Positions 1-12,762 of a stretch of 64,000 bases of DNA are shown one piece after another. The notes below the pieces were generated by a model that saw nothing but the letters and a program-made list of their open reading frames with translations, ran no database searches and was not told the DNA's origin. Within the stretch, counting starts at the first letter, position 1. Each line of letters begins with the position of its first letter. The DNA comes from Pogostemon cablin (lineage: Eukaryota > Streptophyta > Magnoliopsida > Lamiales > Lamiaceae): the NCBI GenBank assembly GCA_023678885.1, contig CM042987.1, positions 31,396,927 through 31,460,926 on the forward strand. The letters run 5' to 3'. Made by a program: the position numbers and the translations under genes.

Positions 1-741
1 AAAATATTTGACTCAATTTTATGTCGATTTATAAATAGTAATTTAGATAAGTCTAGATACTAATTTAGACACCAATTATTTAAGACTTAAAAAGGATATG
101 GTTGGCTAATTTAAGTCCTTTAAAAAAAGAGGTTGTAATATAACATCAACATGATGTAATAGAGCATTATGTGGTAATCTCTTAGCCATAATCTAATAAT
201 TCCTCCTTAATGTATTATTATAATTTTGGTTTATTTAATTATAAGATGCATCTTTTCTCGCTGGGAAGATGGGGGACCAAGAAATCTTAAATATATTGGG
301 TTGATGCATTTTTATTTTATTTTATTATATTAGTATATTATATTATATTAATTATATTTTATTTTTTTAATTTGGATAGTGCTCGTGGGTTTTTGGAGAA
401 TGCGACACTTGAGAGGATGTTGGTCTTTTGAGATCCAATTGGAAACTGAATTTAATTGGGAACTATGGTCAAATATTTAAGACCATTGATTTGGGCACCC
501 CTTTTATTTGTTATTTTTTACTTTTATTGGAATAAAAAATAAAAAATATATAGAGAGAGAGAACTAGTCATTGATAATTAAGAATTAATGCTTTTAGAGA
601 AAATAGAATTAAGAAAAAAGATGTAGAGAGAGCTATTTTAATTTGCACCTAACTTAAAGAGCCTTGAACACACTTTATAATAATAACTTGCAATAATATG
701 TAAATGTCAAATATGCCTTTTTCACATAGATTAAACGGTTA
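1..741. other. AT-rich intergenic DNA
   Basis: No coding sequence is recognised. The stretch has short AT-rich runs and a small GA run near 550. It ends at the TAT target duplication of the CACTA element that follows. Confidence 0.6.
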
Positions 742-769
742 TATCACTACAAAAAAAAGTGATGAATAG

Positions 770-1110
770 AGAAGATTTTAGAGACGGCTTTTAATGCTTT
801 GAGACGTTTTTGAGACGGTTTTACGGTCATCTACAATTTGTGCGTAGCTAGAATAGAGACGGAATTAGAAACGATTTTATTTTGAGACGGTTCTAAACCG
901 GATCGGTTCGGTTATTTTTTAGACGGTTTGTTGTCGTCTCCATTTGAGACGATTTTGGAAACTGTCTCCATTTGTGCCAACGGCCGGAGAGTTGGCCGAA
1001 AAATTTAAAGGCAGTATTAGAGACGGTGTTTAGCCGTCTCAAATTTGAAACGGTATTAGAAACGACTTTTTCTGTCTCAATTAGAGACGATTTTTTTCCG
1101 TCTCTAAAAC
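770..1110. repeat. Left subterminal GAGACGG array of the CACTA element
   Basis: More than ten copies of GAGACGG, GAGACG or the complement CCGTCTC occur within about 340 bp. They mirror the array at the opposite end, and are probably transposase-accessory-protein binding sites. Confidence 0.8.
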
Positions 1111-2198
1111 CCTCTCTAATTATTAGCTATGCCAAAATGTTGGTCCAGGTTCGAACCAGAGCTACCATGGCCCGGCTCATCTCGAACCACCAGACCAGCC
1201 ACCATCTTTCTTTTTTTTTTCCACTATAATTTATATATATTTTGATTTTATGGAATATTGTATTTTCAAGCCCTCAAGAGAGTTTGAACCTGAGCTTGTA
1301 GGCATTGGGAGCCCTTATGGGCATTATGTATGCCACTTTTGCTAGGAGTTATTCTTATTTTGTATTCATTACATTATATTATATTATATATATATATATA
1401 TAATCCACTATATGTATACATTATATATTCATTCATAATAGTTATAATATATTTTAATTATTAAAATCTAAAGTATTTTGTAGGTGTCGTTTGAGAAATT
1501 TTGACAAGATTATATATATATATATATAATATTAGTTAATATTTAGTAGCTTTTAATTTTATATTACATACATTTAAAATATATTATAATTTAATTGTAT
1601 AAATAAAATTACTCAATCTATCTCACAAAAATAATATTACACTTTAATTTTATGCAAAACTGAAAGCCGCATGTTAATCTTTTATAATGAATATATACAT
1701 ATTAAATAATTTTAGAGTTGTCACGCTCAGTTTATATAATACATATATAATTATGATACTTTATATTATTTTGTTAATATTTGTAGATAATCGTTGTACC
1801 CTTAAACTATTAATTTAATTAATAGTTTGCACTTAATCTTTTCTGTTAATCGTTGAAAATGAATAATACTATATTAATTCGTAGTTAAAGAATATTTTTT
1901 AAGTATGATAATTAATGAATTAAAGTATGTTATAATATGATTCACTACAAATACATTTTAACTATTAATAATCATACTTTACCTATATAACTACTATACT
2001 TTAACAATGGATCCACTTATCTCAAAACCAGACTCTCATATACCCGTCTCACAAGAGAACACCTACATTATATTATATATTCGTTCATAAATTATCTTAA
2101 ATTAATAAGATAAATTAATTTAGCAATATTTATTATTTTTATGAACATATGTTTATATTAATTAAATATTTATAGTTAAATCACTAATATATATAATT

Positions 2199-2201
<3 letters not shown>

Positions 2202-2245
<44 letters not shown>
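2202..2245. repeat. (TA)n microsatellite
   Basis: Uninterrupted TA dinucleotides lie inside the CACTA core. Confidence 0.95.
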
Positions 2246-2249
<4 letters not shown>

Positions 2250-2779
2250 TTATTATTTTTTAATTGAAGATTTATGATAATTACATACAAAATTTTAGAG
2301 TAATTAATTTTTAAGTATAATTTTATAATGAATGAAAGGAGTAATATAATTTTTAAAATTTACATATAAAAAATGTGGCAATCTCATTTTTTATTCCATA
2401 TATATTATAATATTTAAATAATTATCTATTTGGAATAATTAATTGAATAAAACTTATCAATTTTCTAGATAAGAATAAATATTTTGGTAATATATAATAG
2501 TGATATAATAATAAATATTAATATATAATAATAAAAAAATAAAAAAAGAAAGATATATATATATATATATATATATGTAATATTAAAATAAAATATAAAA
2601 ATACAATAATTAACCACATCGCAATACATTATATTTTTAAAAGATTATTTAAGGCAGTATTTTCGCAATTAGTATAATATATATATATATACATATATAT
2701 ATATAATTATTTAATATTTAATTATATTTAATATTAATTAGCCCTTAATTTTATATTACATACATTTAAAATATATTAC

Positions 2780-3040
2780 TCACTCCACCCTTCAATACAT
2801 ATCAATTTTTTTTAATCCATCTCATTATAAAGTATTCGTTTACTTTTGTAATTGATGTGACTCACAAAAAACTATTATTATATCCAATTCATTATATATG
2901 GGCTGACTATCAGCACTAAAACAACTACCTATTACATATTAAAATATTATTATATCCCCAATTCACAATATATTAAATTATCTTAACCCTTAATCCACGT
3001 GCAAAAAGAAAATAATTACCTTACAAGGGGACAGAGTGAG
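2780..3040. mobile_element. Degenerate Stowaway-like MITE nested in the CACTA element
   Basis: The left end CACTCCACCC and right end GGGGACAGAGTGAG are diverged inverted ends of the CTCCCTCCGTCCC type. The interior has the ATCCACGTGCAAAAAG tract that several MITEs of this window share. Confidence 0.6.
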
Positions 3041-3379
3041 TATATAATTTAACTATATAATTAAAATTATTCTATTTATCACACAATAAATAATATTACA
3101 CTTTAACTCCATGTAAAACTGAAACCTCAAGTCAATCTTTTATTCTATATATACATATTAATTAATGTAAGTATTGTTACGCAGTATGACATATATATAG
3201 CTATGATACTATATGTTATTTTATTAATGATTTTGTGGATAATCGTTGAACATTTAATCTGTTAGTTTAAGTAATAATTTTCACTTAATCTTTTTTGTTA
3301 CTCTTAATCGTTTTGCACTTCGTCTAATATATTAGTTTTGCAGTTATAATCTTTTATATTAGTTTAATTAATGAGTTGG

Positions 3380-3600
3380 TCTCTTGTATCCCCAGGTGCA
3401 CAAAGTTTGTAAGGGTACATCATTTTGTTCTAAAGGGTATACATTTTAATTAATAAGGGTATATCATTTTGTTCTAAAAGGTATACATTTTTCATTAATA
3501 TTTTTTATCTTTTTCAAAAAATAAAGGGTACATATCTTTATACTAAAGGGTATACAATTTAATACTAAAGGGTATGACGCACGGTGGGCGCACGGCGTTG
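3380..3600. repeat. Degenerate foldback-MITE relative
   Basis: This stretch shares GGGTACAT, TATACTAAAGGGTATAC and AAAGGGTATACATTTTAATT blocks with the better-preserved elements at 22224 and 30678. It ends in GGTGGGCGCACGGCG. No target duplication is visible. Confidence 0.5.
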
Positions 3601-4099
3601 CCTTAATTAATAATTTGCACTTAATCATTTTATTACTTCGATTATAAAATTCATATATGCTATATAATACAAAAGACAAATGCTAATATATTTTCTTCAC
3701 GGGACTTTAATTTATGTTATAAAAAATTAAGAATCATTTTAATTTAATATTTTTATTTATTGTGTTTATATGATACCACAAAGTACATATTAATCAACAT
3801 GATATAAATATTACTCTAAAGGGTAATTATATAAACATATTACTACAATTTTTAAATTTATTTAAATTTTTTCAGAGTTTCCTTTGTACTTAAAGTTTAC
3901 TTTTTTTACTTATATTTATTTAAATTTTGAAAGAGTTTACTTTGTATTTAAATTAATTTAAATATATTTATTTAAATTGTGAAAAAGTTTATTTATGTTT
4001 TATACATAATTTCATAATATGATGATGGTCCGGTGGTCTCGAGGCTTAGTGGTGGCATGGTGACCATGATTCAAACCTCAATCCGTTCATTTTGATAAA

Positions 4100-4700
4100 T
4101 TTAAAGGTTAGAGATGGCAAAAAAACCGTCTCTAATACTGTCACAAATCGAAACCGTCTCAAATTGAGATGGTAAAAAGCCGTCTCTAAATTAATCGATC
4201 TGATTCTCTGGCCTACCGACACTATCCGTCTCCAAAACCATCTCAAATAGAGACAACAATAAACCGTCTCTAATTGAGATGGCAGAAAACCATCTCTAAT
4301 TCCGTCTCAAATTAAAACCGTCTCTAATACTGTTTCAACAAGAGACGGTTTATATCCGTCTCAAAATTAAAATGGTTAAAAGCCGTCTCTAAATTACCCG
4401 ATCCGGTTCGTCGACACTTTCGTCTCCAAAATCGTCTCTAATACTGTCTCAAATCAAAATCGTCTCTAATACCGTCTCTAATTAGAGACGACAAAAAACC
4501 GTCTCTAATTGAGACGACAAAAATCGTCTCTAATACCGTCTCAACTTTAAACCGTCTCTAATACCGTTTCAAAAGTAAATTTGTTATTGTTGACCAGTGA
4601 TCAACGAAAAATGTCGTCTCTAATTCAAAAAACCGTCTCAAAAGCCGTCTCAAATAGAGACGGTTATTATACCGTCTCTAATTTTCGTCTCTAATCAAAG
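4100..4700. repeat. Right subterminal CCGTCTC array of the CACTA element
   Basis: Dense CCGTCTC/GAGACGG units occur, many as AACCGTCTCTAAT, in reverse orientation to the left array. Confidence 0.8.
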
Positions 4701-4717
4701 CTTTTTTTGTAGTGTAT

Positions 4718-4887
4718 TATTGTATTTTGTAAAGCTTTTATTTTTATTTCAAATTAATTTTATCTTAATTATTAATGATAATATAAATTAATATTTAGAG
4801 AGAAAAATAACTTTGGAATGTTGGGTGAGTTTGGTTAAAAAAAAAGAGTTTGATTGAAACTATTATAATGAAGTTGCAAATTTTGTT

Positions 4888-4983
<96 letters not shown>

Positions 4984-5291
4984 TGGATTTTTAATAGGTA
5001 TATTATTTAGTTTATGGTGTTAATTAAGAGGAAGTGGGTACATAATTTAGAGATGTTAAAGACTAGCCCTAACCCATCGGAACTAATAATTTATTAATAT
5101 TACTATGACTTCGTGAATAAGCCATTATTTCAATATTATCAATAAAATCAATATTGCACTCATTTTCGAGTAGTAAAAAAGAGACAGTATGATGTGAAAT
5201 TCTCTTTAAAAATTATAAATATAATTATATTTTTTATTATTTTGAACTCCAACAATGAATATTAAACTCTAATGATGTAATAGAACATAAA
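4718..5291. other. Intergenic DNA with long (TA)n tract
   Basis: About 90 bp of perfect TA repeat occupies 4891-4980. Nothing coding is seen in the rest. Confidence 0.7.
4891..4980. repeat. (TA)n microsatellite, 90 bp
   Basis: Perfect TA dinucleotide run. Its length is likely to vary between individuals. Confidence 0.97.
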
Positions 5292-5303
5292 TTATAATTA
5301 GGT

Positions 5304-5435
5304 ATTGCCCCCAGGGCATAGATCAAGTGGTAGAGGGAATGGTGGAAAGGCCTTCCAACTGAGATTGGTTGCCCCAGGGTGGGGGTTCGAATCCAGGACA
5401 GGGGCGGTGGGGCCCCTAATGATGGAGTACATCAT
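5304..5435 (+). mobile_element. tRNA-derived SINE
   Basis: This 132-bp insertion has pol III promoter boxes: an A-box-like ATAGATCAAGTGG at 5318-5330 and a near-canonical B box GGTTCGAATCC at 5384-5394. It is flanked by a 12-bp direct repeat TTATAATTAGGT (5292-5303 and 5436-5447), the hallmark of target-primed insertion. It does not fold into a normal tRNA, because no paired acceptor stem frames it, so I call it a SINE rather than a tRNA gene. There is no long A tail. The right end reads GATGGAGTACATCA. Confidence 0.75.
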
Positions 5436-5447
5436 TTATAATTAGGT

Positions 5448-7521
5448 TTTATATAACTAATTATATAACTCTGTTCAAACAAATACTTGCTTCAATTAAA
5501 TAAGAATCCTAATGAGGAATAATTGTGTGAGATCGTTTTTTTACATTTTCTTAAATAATTATATTAAAAGAATTATTTATATTACAAATTATGAAATAAT
5601 TAATTCTACTAATATTAATTTTCATTGTAGCTAGGAGTTAATTTGTAGTGGAGCTAACTCATGAGATTAGACAAGTTCGTGATAATTAATTGAGCCACAC
5701 CAACAAGTAATTAAAACCTCATCTTTAATTACTTGATTGAGTTATAAGCATCATAAATATGCTTCATTATGGTATTACTACGTGTTGCATTTACTCCTCA
5801 TATTCACTATCATTACAAGCGTTTACCTAATTAAAATGGAAACACCCTTAAGCATTCAATTTTAATTAATTAGTACCGCAACTTTAATTTGTATGATAAA
5901 TTATTTGTTGAGTATATTTTCAAATTATTAATAGAAAGATTTACATAATTTTTATATATTGATCAAACGTATTTCAACTTCACATTAAAATTAAGGGTTA
6001 TTTTGTGATGCACCAGGCATATCGGTGCGCCTAGAAGTTATAAGCTATATTATAAGGTTAGTTATTTTTTATTTTTAAATTTTTAATTATTTTATTTTGA
6101 TCTAAAGATAATTATTGATTAGTATTTTAATTTAATGATTGAGATAAATCAGGTGCATGGAAGGTGCATCCTAATTTAACTCTAAAATTAAAGATAATTT
6201 TACTGTACACTTGGTGGAGCTATAATAAAAGTTAAGTGTTATTAAATTTATTTTTAATAATTTAATTTTATTTATAATTAAGATTAAATAAAACTTGGAT
6301 TTAATGGTTTAGGTTATTGTGCAGTAAGAACTGTAAATTAATTGACATTAATCTTTTATGCATGCATAAACGACAACTTTAGTGTTTCAATAGTGTAAGT
6401 TTTATAGTATGATTTAAATCTTTAAATAAATTTAATATATGATATTGTGAAGAAGGCTTAATTTATATTTAGCCCGCAATATCATTTTCCTCTTAATGAA
6501 ACCTAGATGGATCCAACTGTCTGGTCCATTCCTGTCAGTATTTGAAAATGATACTATTTCAGTCAATATAAAATGTTTTTAATAAGATTAATAAATCAAC
6601 CTTAATCCGTAACGAATAAACAAGACGAGCTTATTGGCCATTGATTTGATTATTATCAACGGATGTAATATTTTAATTTAGAGTCTTAAGGGTGAGGATA
6701 CATTGATGCTGGTGTGATCTAAACCATTAGAGTTTAGTATTATTAACATCTATCTTTAAATTATTAATAAAAACTAACTTTGGTAATTACTATTAGTACT
6801 AAAAGGATTTTGAATGTGTGATTGTGTGTGTTTTGAGTGTGTGATTGAATGTGGGGTGCAAAATTTTAAAATTTTGGTGTAAATTTCAAGAAGAGTTGGT
6901 TTCTTGTGTCCCTAGGTGCACAAGGTGTATAAGTGTACAATATTTTGTTAAAGTGTAGTATACACTTTAATTAATAAGGGTACAATATTTTGTTTTAAAG
7001 GATATACACTTTCATAAATTTTTTTTTCCAGAAAATATAGGGTATACGTTCTTATACTAAAGGATATATAATTTAATACTAAAATGTTCTTATACTAAAG
7101 GATATATAATTTAATACTGAAGAATAATATTTGAAAGTGCAATGTTTCAAAATACACAAGTTTTAACCTTTTAAGAATTTATATTTTAATTGAATTTATT
7201 TAACATATATAGGGTGTCCAAAGTAAAAGTTCATGTGGTAATAACAACGTTCTAAATATATAGTATATATATTTATAATTGCATTTGTTCGTGTAATTTC
7301 ATTTCTATTTAACATATGGAGTAGTCTTTACATGTATTTCTTATGTGCGGATTTCATGTAGACGTATTAATAGTGATGTGTGGTCTCATTTATTAAAAAG
7401 ATAAAGGTAAATATTGAAATGAGAGGTTTAAATTAAAAATATACATGTAAAAATTAAAATGAAACGAAGGGAATATGTGTTTTAGCCTTTAGAGTATATT
7501 ATTATTATTATATTTTTATTA
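5448..7521. other. Intergenic DNA with a degenerate repeat
   Basis: No gene is recognised. About 6893-7130 is a decayed relative of the 22-kb foldback elements, with a TTGTGTCCCTAGGTGCACAAG start and GTATACACTTTAATTAATAAG blocks. Inside it a 33-bp unit is duplicated (7048-7080 and 7086-7118). A short GATGCACC inverted pair near 6007 and 6165 could be a small MITE. Confidence 0.55.
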
Positions 7522-7786
7522 CTCCATCCTTCTCATTACACTTCATATTTTATTACTATATATTTTTATTATACTCTTAAGAAGTACTAAAATTTTCAAA
7601 AATACTCACCTATCTATACATTAGTATATTTTAAAAATGCTACAATTATTTAACACAAACTTTTGTTATTTATTTAAAATCTAAAAAGATCAGATCACTC
7701 CCAAAAATTAATAAGGCTAATAAAAAATATTTTTTTAATTCCATACTTATATTAATGGAGTAACTAATATGATTGGATTGAGGGAG
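7522..7786. mobile_element. Degenerate Stowaway-like MITE
   Basis: It begins CTCCATCCTTCTC after TA and ends GGATTGAGGGAG before TA. The size is about 265 bp, typical of Stowaway (Tc1/mariner-type) MITEs. Confidence 0.6.
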
Positions 7787-8399
7787 TATTATATTATATT
7801 TTATTACATGGGTTTGTTGGTGGAATTATATATAGCAATAGTTATGCAAGTTGGTTAGGCATATTAGATGTGAATTAATGGAATGCTTTTATAGGGGACC
7901 CCTGACAATTTTCAGTTTTTAGTCTACAATAGTATGAAATAATTAGGATCAAGAAATTGATTAAAGTCTACTTTCTTTCTAAGATCATAGCTTCTGCGCA
8001 TCTAATTATATTTATTTATGCCTCATCCATAATTCTTCTTTGCCCACTCACCTCTGCCATATTTCCACTTTTGCCTTTTCTTTCTTTTTTTTGATTAATT
8101 GTTAAATGAAATTGAGCAATTAATTAAATTAACTCTAGTTTTTGTTTGTTTCAATAATATAAAGCCAAAATTTACATATAGTCCCCTAAAATTATGTAGC
8201 CTACAAATTTTGAAAACATTATTATCTAATTCCTAATTAATGAATGAAAGCATATGCTCTTTATTAATTACCAAATAAATCTAATGCGTAAATTCTATAT
8301 AATGAAGTTTTAGTTTATAACAATTTTTACAGTACCATGTTACTTTTCTCTAAAAATATATTAATAGCCTAAAAACAAACACACATATACTATATATTA

Positions 8400-8664
8400 C
8401 TCCCTCCGTCCCATAGAAGTTGGTATAATTTTTTTTGGGCACGGAGATTAAGGAGTATAATAATTTAATGTAAAGTGGAGTAAAGTGAAGTGAGAGAAAT
8501 AATATTTAATGTGTAGTGAGTAGTTGTATTAGAGGTGATATGTGGGGCCATGAGAATAGATTAATTGTTTTTTATGTGGGTTCATATATTAAAAAGAAAA
8601 TGTGTCAACTTTAGTGGGACAAACCAAAAAGAAAAGTGTGTCAACTTCTATGGGACGGAGGGAG
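8400..8664. mobile_element. Stowaway MITE, well preserved
   Basis: The terminal inverted repeats are CTCCCTCCGTCCCATAGAAG at the left and CTTCTATGGGACGGAGGGAG at the right, a perfect 20-bp match. TA target duplications lie at 8398-8399 and 8665-8666. The element has no coding capacity. It is the cleanest of the roughly nine Stowaway-like copies in the window. Confidence 0.92.
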
Positions 8665-8666
8665 TA

Positions 8667-11451
8667 TTTAATATGGTGATTGAAATAAAATAAAATAATT
8701 GAAGATCAAAAGAAATGATTAGCTTAGTTGAGTGTTCAACTACTCAAGTTGGAGGCTATTCAACAATTTTATCTTTGAAAGTTTATTTCTTTATTTTGGT
8801 TCCTCATGTTATCTTTTCAACTACTTGTTGGTCAAAACACAAATAAGAGTAATCATAATCAATAACTATTTTTAAATGTTCTCGTTATTTTATTATTATC
8901 ATTTCTATATTTTTATTCTTACTTTTACAATATATATACACGGAAAAATCAACATTTCAAATCTGAAAGTAATTGAGCAACAAGAAAATGAAATTTTCAT
9001 TTGTAAAATTCACTTCAAAGAAAACATAATAGTAGTATTTCATCATTAGTATTACATGGTTGTTGTAAGTAGTAATAATATATGTTTAAAATTTTCCTCG
9101 CCTCCAAGTTTGAAATGTTATTTCTTGGAATATTTTTTTATCGATAAGTAATTAAATCCCTAGAAAATAAAACATCATTCTATGAAATACATGCAATGCA
9201 AACCCAATATTTATATCAGCTTAACATAATTCTTTCTTTCTTTCTATTCATTTTTCTTTTTAAATAAATATAAAATTATAGTATGCAGTTTGATTTGTGT
9301 AGTCACACTATACTTTCAGAGTGAGATTAAGTGATAGAAATATTAATTAGGATATGAATAATATATTATGATAATATATTACATAAATTATAATTAAATT
9401 AGTAACAATGAATAACAATTAACTTGTGTTTAGAGTTGAATTCGGATAAATGATGAGTAAATAGATCAATATGGTTTTGAAGACTAGGAACTCAACCCAT
9501 GAATAGTTCTCAATATTGAATATAGTACGGTATTATTGTCTTGAAGTTCTTACTCTATATGTATTGATATCATTTTTATTGTAATTCTTTTGGGTATTCC
9601 TTTATACCCGGGTTCTAAAATTTTAATAAAATTCTTTTGTTGTTAAAAAAATATATTCTTCACTCAATTATTAAAAATGAAATACATAAAACTATAGTAT
9701 ATTCTTGAAGATTGAAGAAAAAAATGATTAACCATGAATACCAATTTGTACTTTGTGTTTCAGCAATTGTCATTTCAAGGGAAATTGATTCTTACAGCTG
9801 TTACTTTTATAATAGGGCACTGTCTCATTTTGGGCAGGCAATTATAACAAAGACCAACACTTAAACCATGCTTTTTTCGCTACTTCAATTAAATGAGTCA
9901 TAAATAATTAAATAAAGAAGTTATTGCAGTAATTAAACAGCCCTTTTCAGCTTTCTTTTCTTTTATCTTTCTCTTTTTCTTAGCACACAATTTATATTAT
10001 TCTTCTGCAATCAATTATTATTAGACCAATACTCGTTATCATTGAATGACCAAATCCATCTTTTTGGCAAAAGCAACACACATCACTTAAACTACTACGT
10101 CTAGCCCCTATATCTTAGCTAGCTGCATTTATACAAGCTTAGACTTGTACAAATAAATTGATAAGTTGAATAATCGTAATTTATCTCTCTATCATTTTGT
10201 CGGATCGAAGTATATGGGCGTTTAGGATAGGGGATCCCACTTTTGTACCAACTTATACAAATAAATTAGAATCAAAATGCATGGTGTTATGAATATTGTT
10301 GGGTATTTTGTTTTTGGTTTCGTAACGTTTGAAAATCAAGAATGATAATTTATGTTTATTTTGTGTTTTGATAGAATAAATTAGTAATTTTATCTTTTAA
10401 AATCAATGTGTAAAAGGTGGATGATGATTTGTGTAAGATAATATTAAATAATAGGATTATTACTGATAGGTATGTGTATATATAATTTAATTACTAATAA
10501 ATATATTAATTTAATATAATTACTGATGAATACATAACGTCTTTTTCTTTTTTCAGCTTTACCCTTATTTACAACGTTGAATATTCAACGTTTTCACTTA
10601 ATACTAATTTTATTGAATACTAATATACAAATAAAAACAATGGGTGAGAGATTTAAGGATAATTATAACAACCATTTTTTCAATTTAAATAATCGTGTAT
10701 TTTCGGTTTCTCTCTCATCGATGCACACTAATGTACATTCGTAGAGTTTTTCAATTTAATCACGTATTTTCTTTTTCTGTTTCTCTTTCAAAAATACACA
10801 TCAATGTACATTAGTAGGTTCTTTAATTTAATCGCGTATTTTCATTTTATTTCTTAACAGAATGTACATTAATGTACATTCATATTAATAATGTATTTTT
10901 GTTTCCATATTAACAATGCACATTAATGTACGGATAGATATAGGTATTATGGGAAAAGCAAAATATAATTTTGTATTTATCAATAATTTTTTAAGTGAAT
11001 ATATCGCTTAATAATTCTTAAATACGTTTTGTAACGACTATTTATTTACCCTTGAATAATTAATGTGAGTAGAAAGAATAGAGAACGAGAGAGAAAATAT
11101 ATGTAATACTTATCATTTATCTTTAGGTATTTTGTTTAATTGAGAAAAAAAAGGAGTATTTCGAAAATTCATAAATAGTAGGAGTAATAATGTTTGTTTA
11201 TTTTGAGTTTTCAGTATTGTAATTTGTATTATATATTTTTAATTTTATATTAAATTAATGTATAAAAAGCAAGTAATGATATGCATAGAGATATTAATTT
11301 ACTAGTATATGTGATGAAATGTGAGAGGAGAGATAAATAATTAATTCATATATTTTTAAAACTCCATTTAAAATAGATGTTAGTTAATCCTTGAAACTTA
11401 TTACATTTTCTCTATTAATATTTATAATCAATTCATTTAAAGTGAAATAAA
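8667..11451. other. Intergenic DNA, with a degenerate 70-bp tandem repeat
   Basis: No gene is seen. At 10681-10890 there are three degenerate units of about 70 bp. Each has CAATTTAAT, a CGTATTTT core, a T/C-rich run and AATGTACATT. Confidence 0.55.
10681..10890. repeat. Degenerate tandem repeat, about 70-bp units
   Basis: Three units start at about 10681, 10751 and 10822. Each runs from an AATTTAAT through CGTATTTTC to AATGTACATT. Confidence 0.6.
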
Positions 11452-11708
11452 TATACAGAAGGGAATGGCTGTTTGCACCGCCAAATATGTTAAATGAACC
11501 CCATTAATTAATATATTTAAAATATGATTATGTAAAAAGGCATAAATACCCTTTTATAAATAATAAAATAAGATTAGTTATTATAATTAAATTTCTAAAT
11601 ACACCCCAATCAGATTTTAAATACACTCCATTGTTATAATCTCTAAATCACAATAAACTCTAGACCTTATAAATTCACATTAATACCAGAGATCAAAGGA
11701 AGAAGTTC

Positions 11709-11888
11709 TTAATTTTCAGCAAAGAAACACGAGGCGTAAATTGGATATAGTCCCATTGAACTATTCCTCGGAAGTTGATGTAAAGCTTCTACAAGATTTC
11801 CATCTACAACTTCTATCTCCCTCTTAACCGGCACATTTTTGTAGCCACCCACTTTCACAGTCAAGGCAATTTTAATATCTGGAATTTT
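11709..11888 (-). pseudogene. Possible captured gene fragment inside the MULE
   Basis: The minus strand reads openly for about 59 codons up to a TAA at 11709-11711. The composition looks coding (for example VKVGGYKNVPVKREIEVVDG, then EALHQLP, then a C-terminal SCFFAEN). Further upstream on the same strand, about 12800-12915, lies an exon-like stretch ending in a good donor, CAA|GTAAGTA. I do not recognise the protein family. It has no ATG-initiated full frame here, and the hAT insertion separates the two parts. It could be a transduplicated host exon pair, or simply noise in an AT-rich element. Confidence 0.35.
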
Positions 11889-12207
11889 TTACCACAGATA
11901 TCAATCAATTTTATTAAAAAGAAATATTTGAGATAAAATTGGTCAAGAATATGACCAACATCATGTAACGAAAAAAGTGGAGGATTATATGTTCGACTGT
12001 AGAGGTCGAACACAACACAGTTGAGCGGATTCTTAAATACACATATCTAATACTCAGAAAAACTATCTAATTGTTTCTAATTCATGGAAAATTTTAATCC
12101 AAAATTACAAGATAAGTACAGCTACACACTATATAAACACAACTTCAAATTACCCATACTTAATTTTCAAGTTTGAAACCAACCTAAACCCTAGAAATCG
12201 TGTCAAC

Positions 12208-12762
12208 CAGTGGCGGACGTATGATTTGTGTCGAGGGGGCCTAAAAAATAATGCGAAGTATAATGTATAAATTGATATTCTATGTACTCGGATTAATGTT
12301 TGTACACCCAATCTGTATTATTAATACATGTTTTAAAATCAAAAATATTTTAGTAATATAGCGTTTAATACGTCCAGAAGTAAGTGAAGAGAGAAAAAGA
12401 ATGGGAAGAAGTAAAAATAATGAAAAGAAGAGTGTAAATGAATGGGAAGAAGTAAAAATAGTAAAATAATATTGGAAAGAATGGGCAGAACTAAATAGTA
12501 AGAGTGTAAAAGAATGAGAAGAAGGAGAAATGGTGAAATAATATTAGAAATAATGGGCAAAAGTAAAAAATAGTGAAAATGACAATGAAAAACTACACGG
12601 TGTAATGGGATGGATTCTAACTTGAACCTCTCAACCTCCATAAAAAAGAAATTTCCACTGGGCTACCATATATTATTAAAAAATTATTACATATATAGTA
12701 AAAAAATTCAAAATTTCAGGGGAGCCCAGTGCCCCCCTAAGCCCTACATACGTCCACTCCTG
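12208..12762. mobile_element. hAT-type non-autonomous element, 555 bp
   Basis: The left end CAGTGGCGGACGTATG and the right end CATACGTCCACTCCTG are inverted complements with one mismatch. A perfect 8-bp target duplication GTGTCAAC (12200-12207 and 12763-12770) matches the hAT class. The interior is A-rich and non-coding. It interrupts the surrounding MULE. Confidence 0.92.

Larger units (their letters stand above)
745..4714. mobile_element. Non-autonomous CACTA (En/Spm) DNA transposon, 3970 bp
   Basis: The left end begins CACTACAAAAAAAAG and the right end finishes CTTTTTTTGTAGTG, its inverted complement. Both ends are flanked by the same 3-bp target duplication, TAT (742-744 and 4715-4717), as known for CACTA elements. 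The subterminal zones are dense in GAGACGG/CCGTCTC units: about 770-1110 on the left and about 4100-4700 on the right, in opposite orientation. Such arrays are known binding sites for the element-encoded TNPA-like protein. A degenerate inverted pair just inside them (about 1127-1205 against 4025-4090) extends the terminal symmetry. The 3-kb core (1210-4020) is AT-rich and encodes no transposase, so the element must depend on a partner in trans. It has itself taken in a Stowaway-like MITE and a degenerate foldback element. Confidence 0.9.

Noticed and set aside
972..1229. 85-codon frame and the similar 4046-4246 frame
   Set aside because: Both are in the GAGACGG arrays and inner inverted repeats of the CACTA element. 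No transposase similarity.
5304..5435. tRNA gene
   Set aside because: A B box is present but the acceptor and anticodon stems do not pair, and the unit has its own target duplication. It is a SINE.
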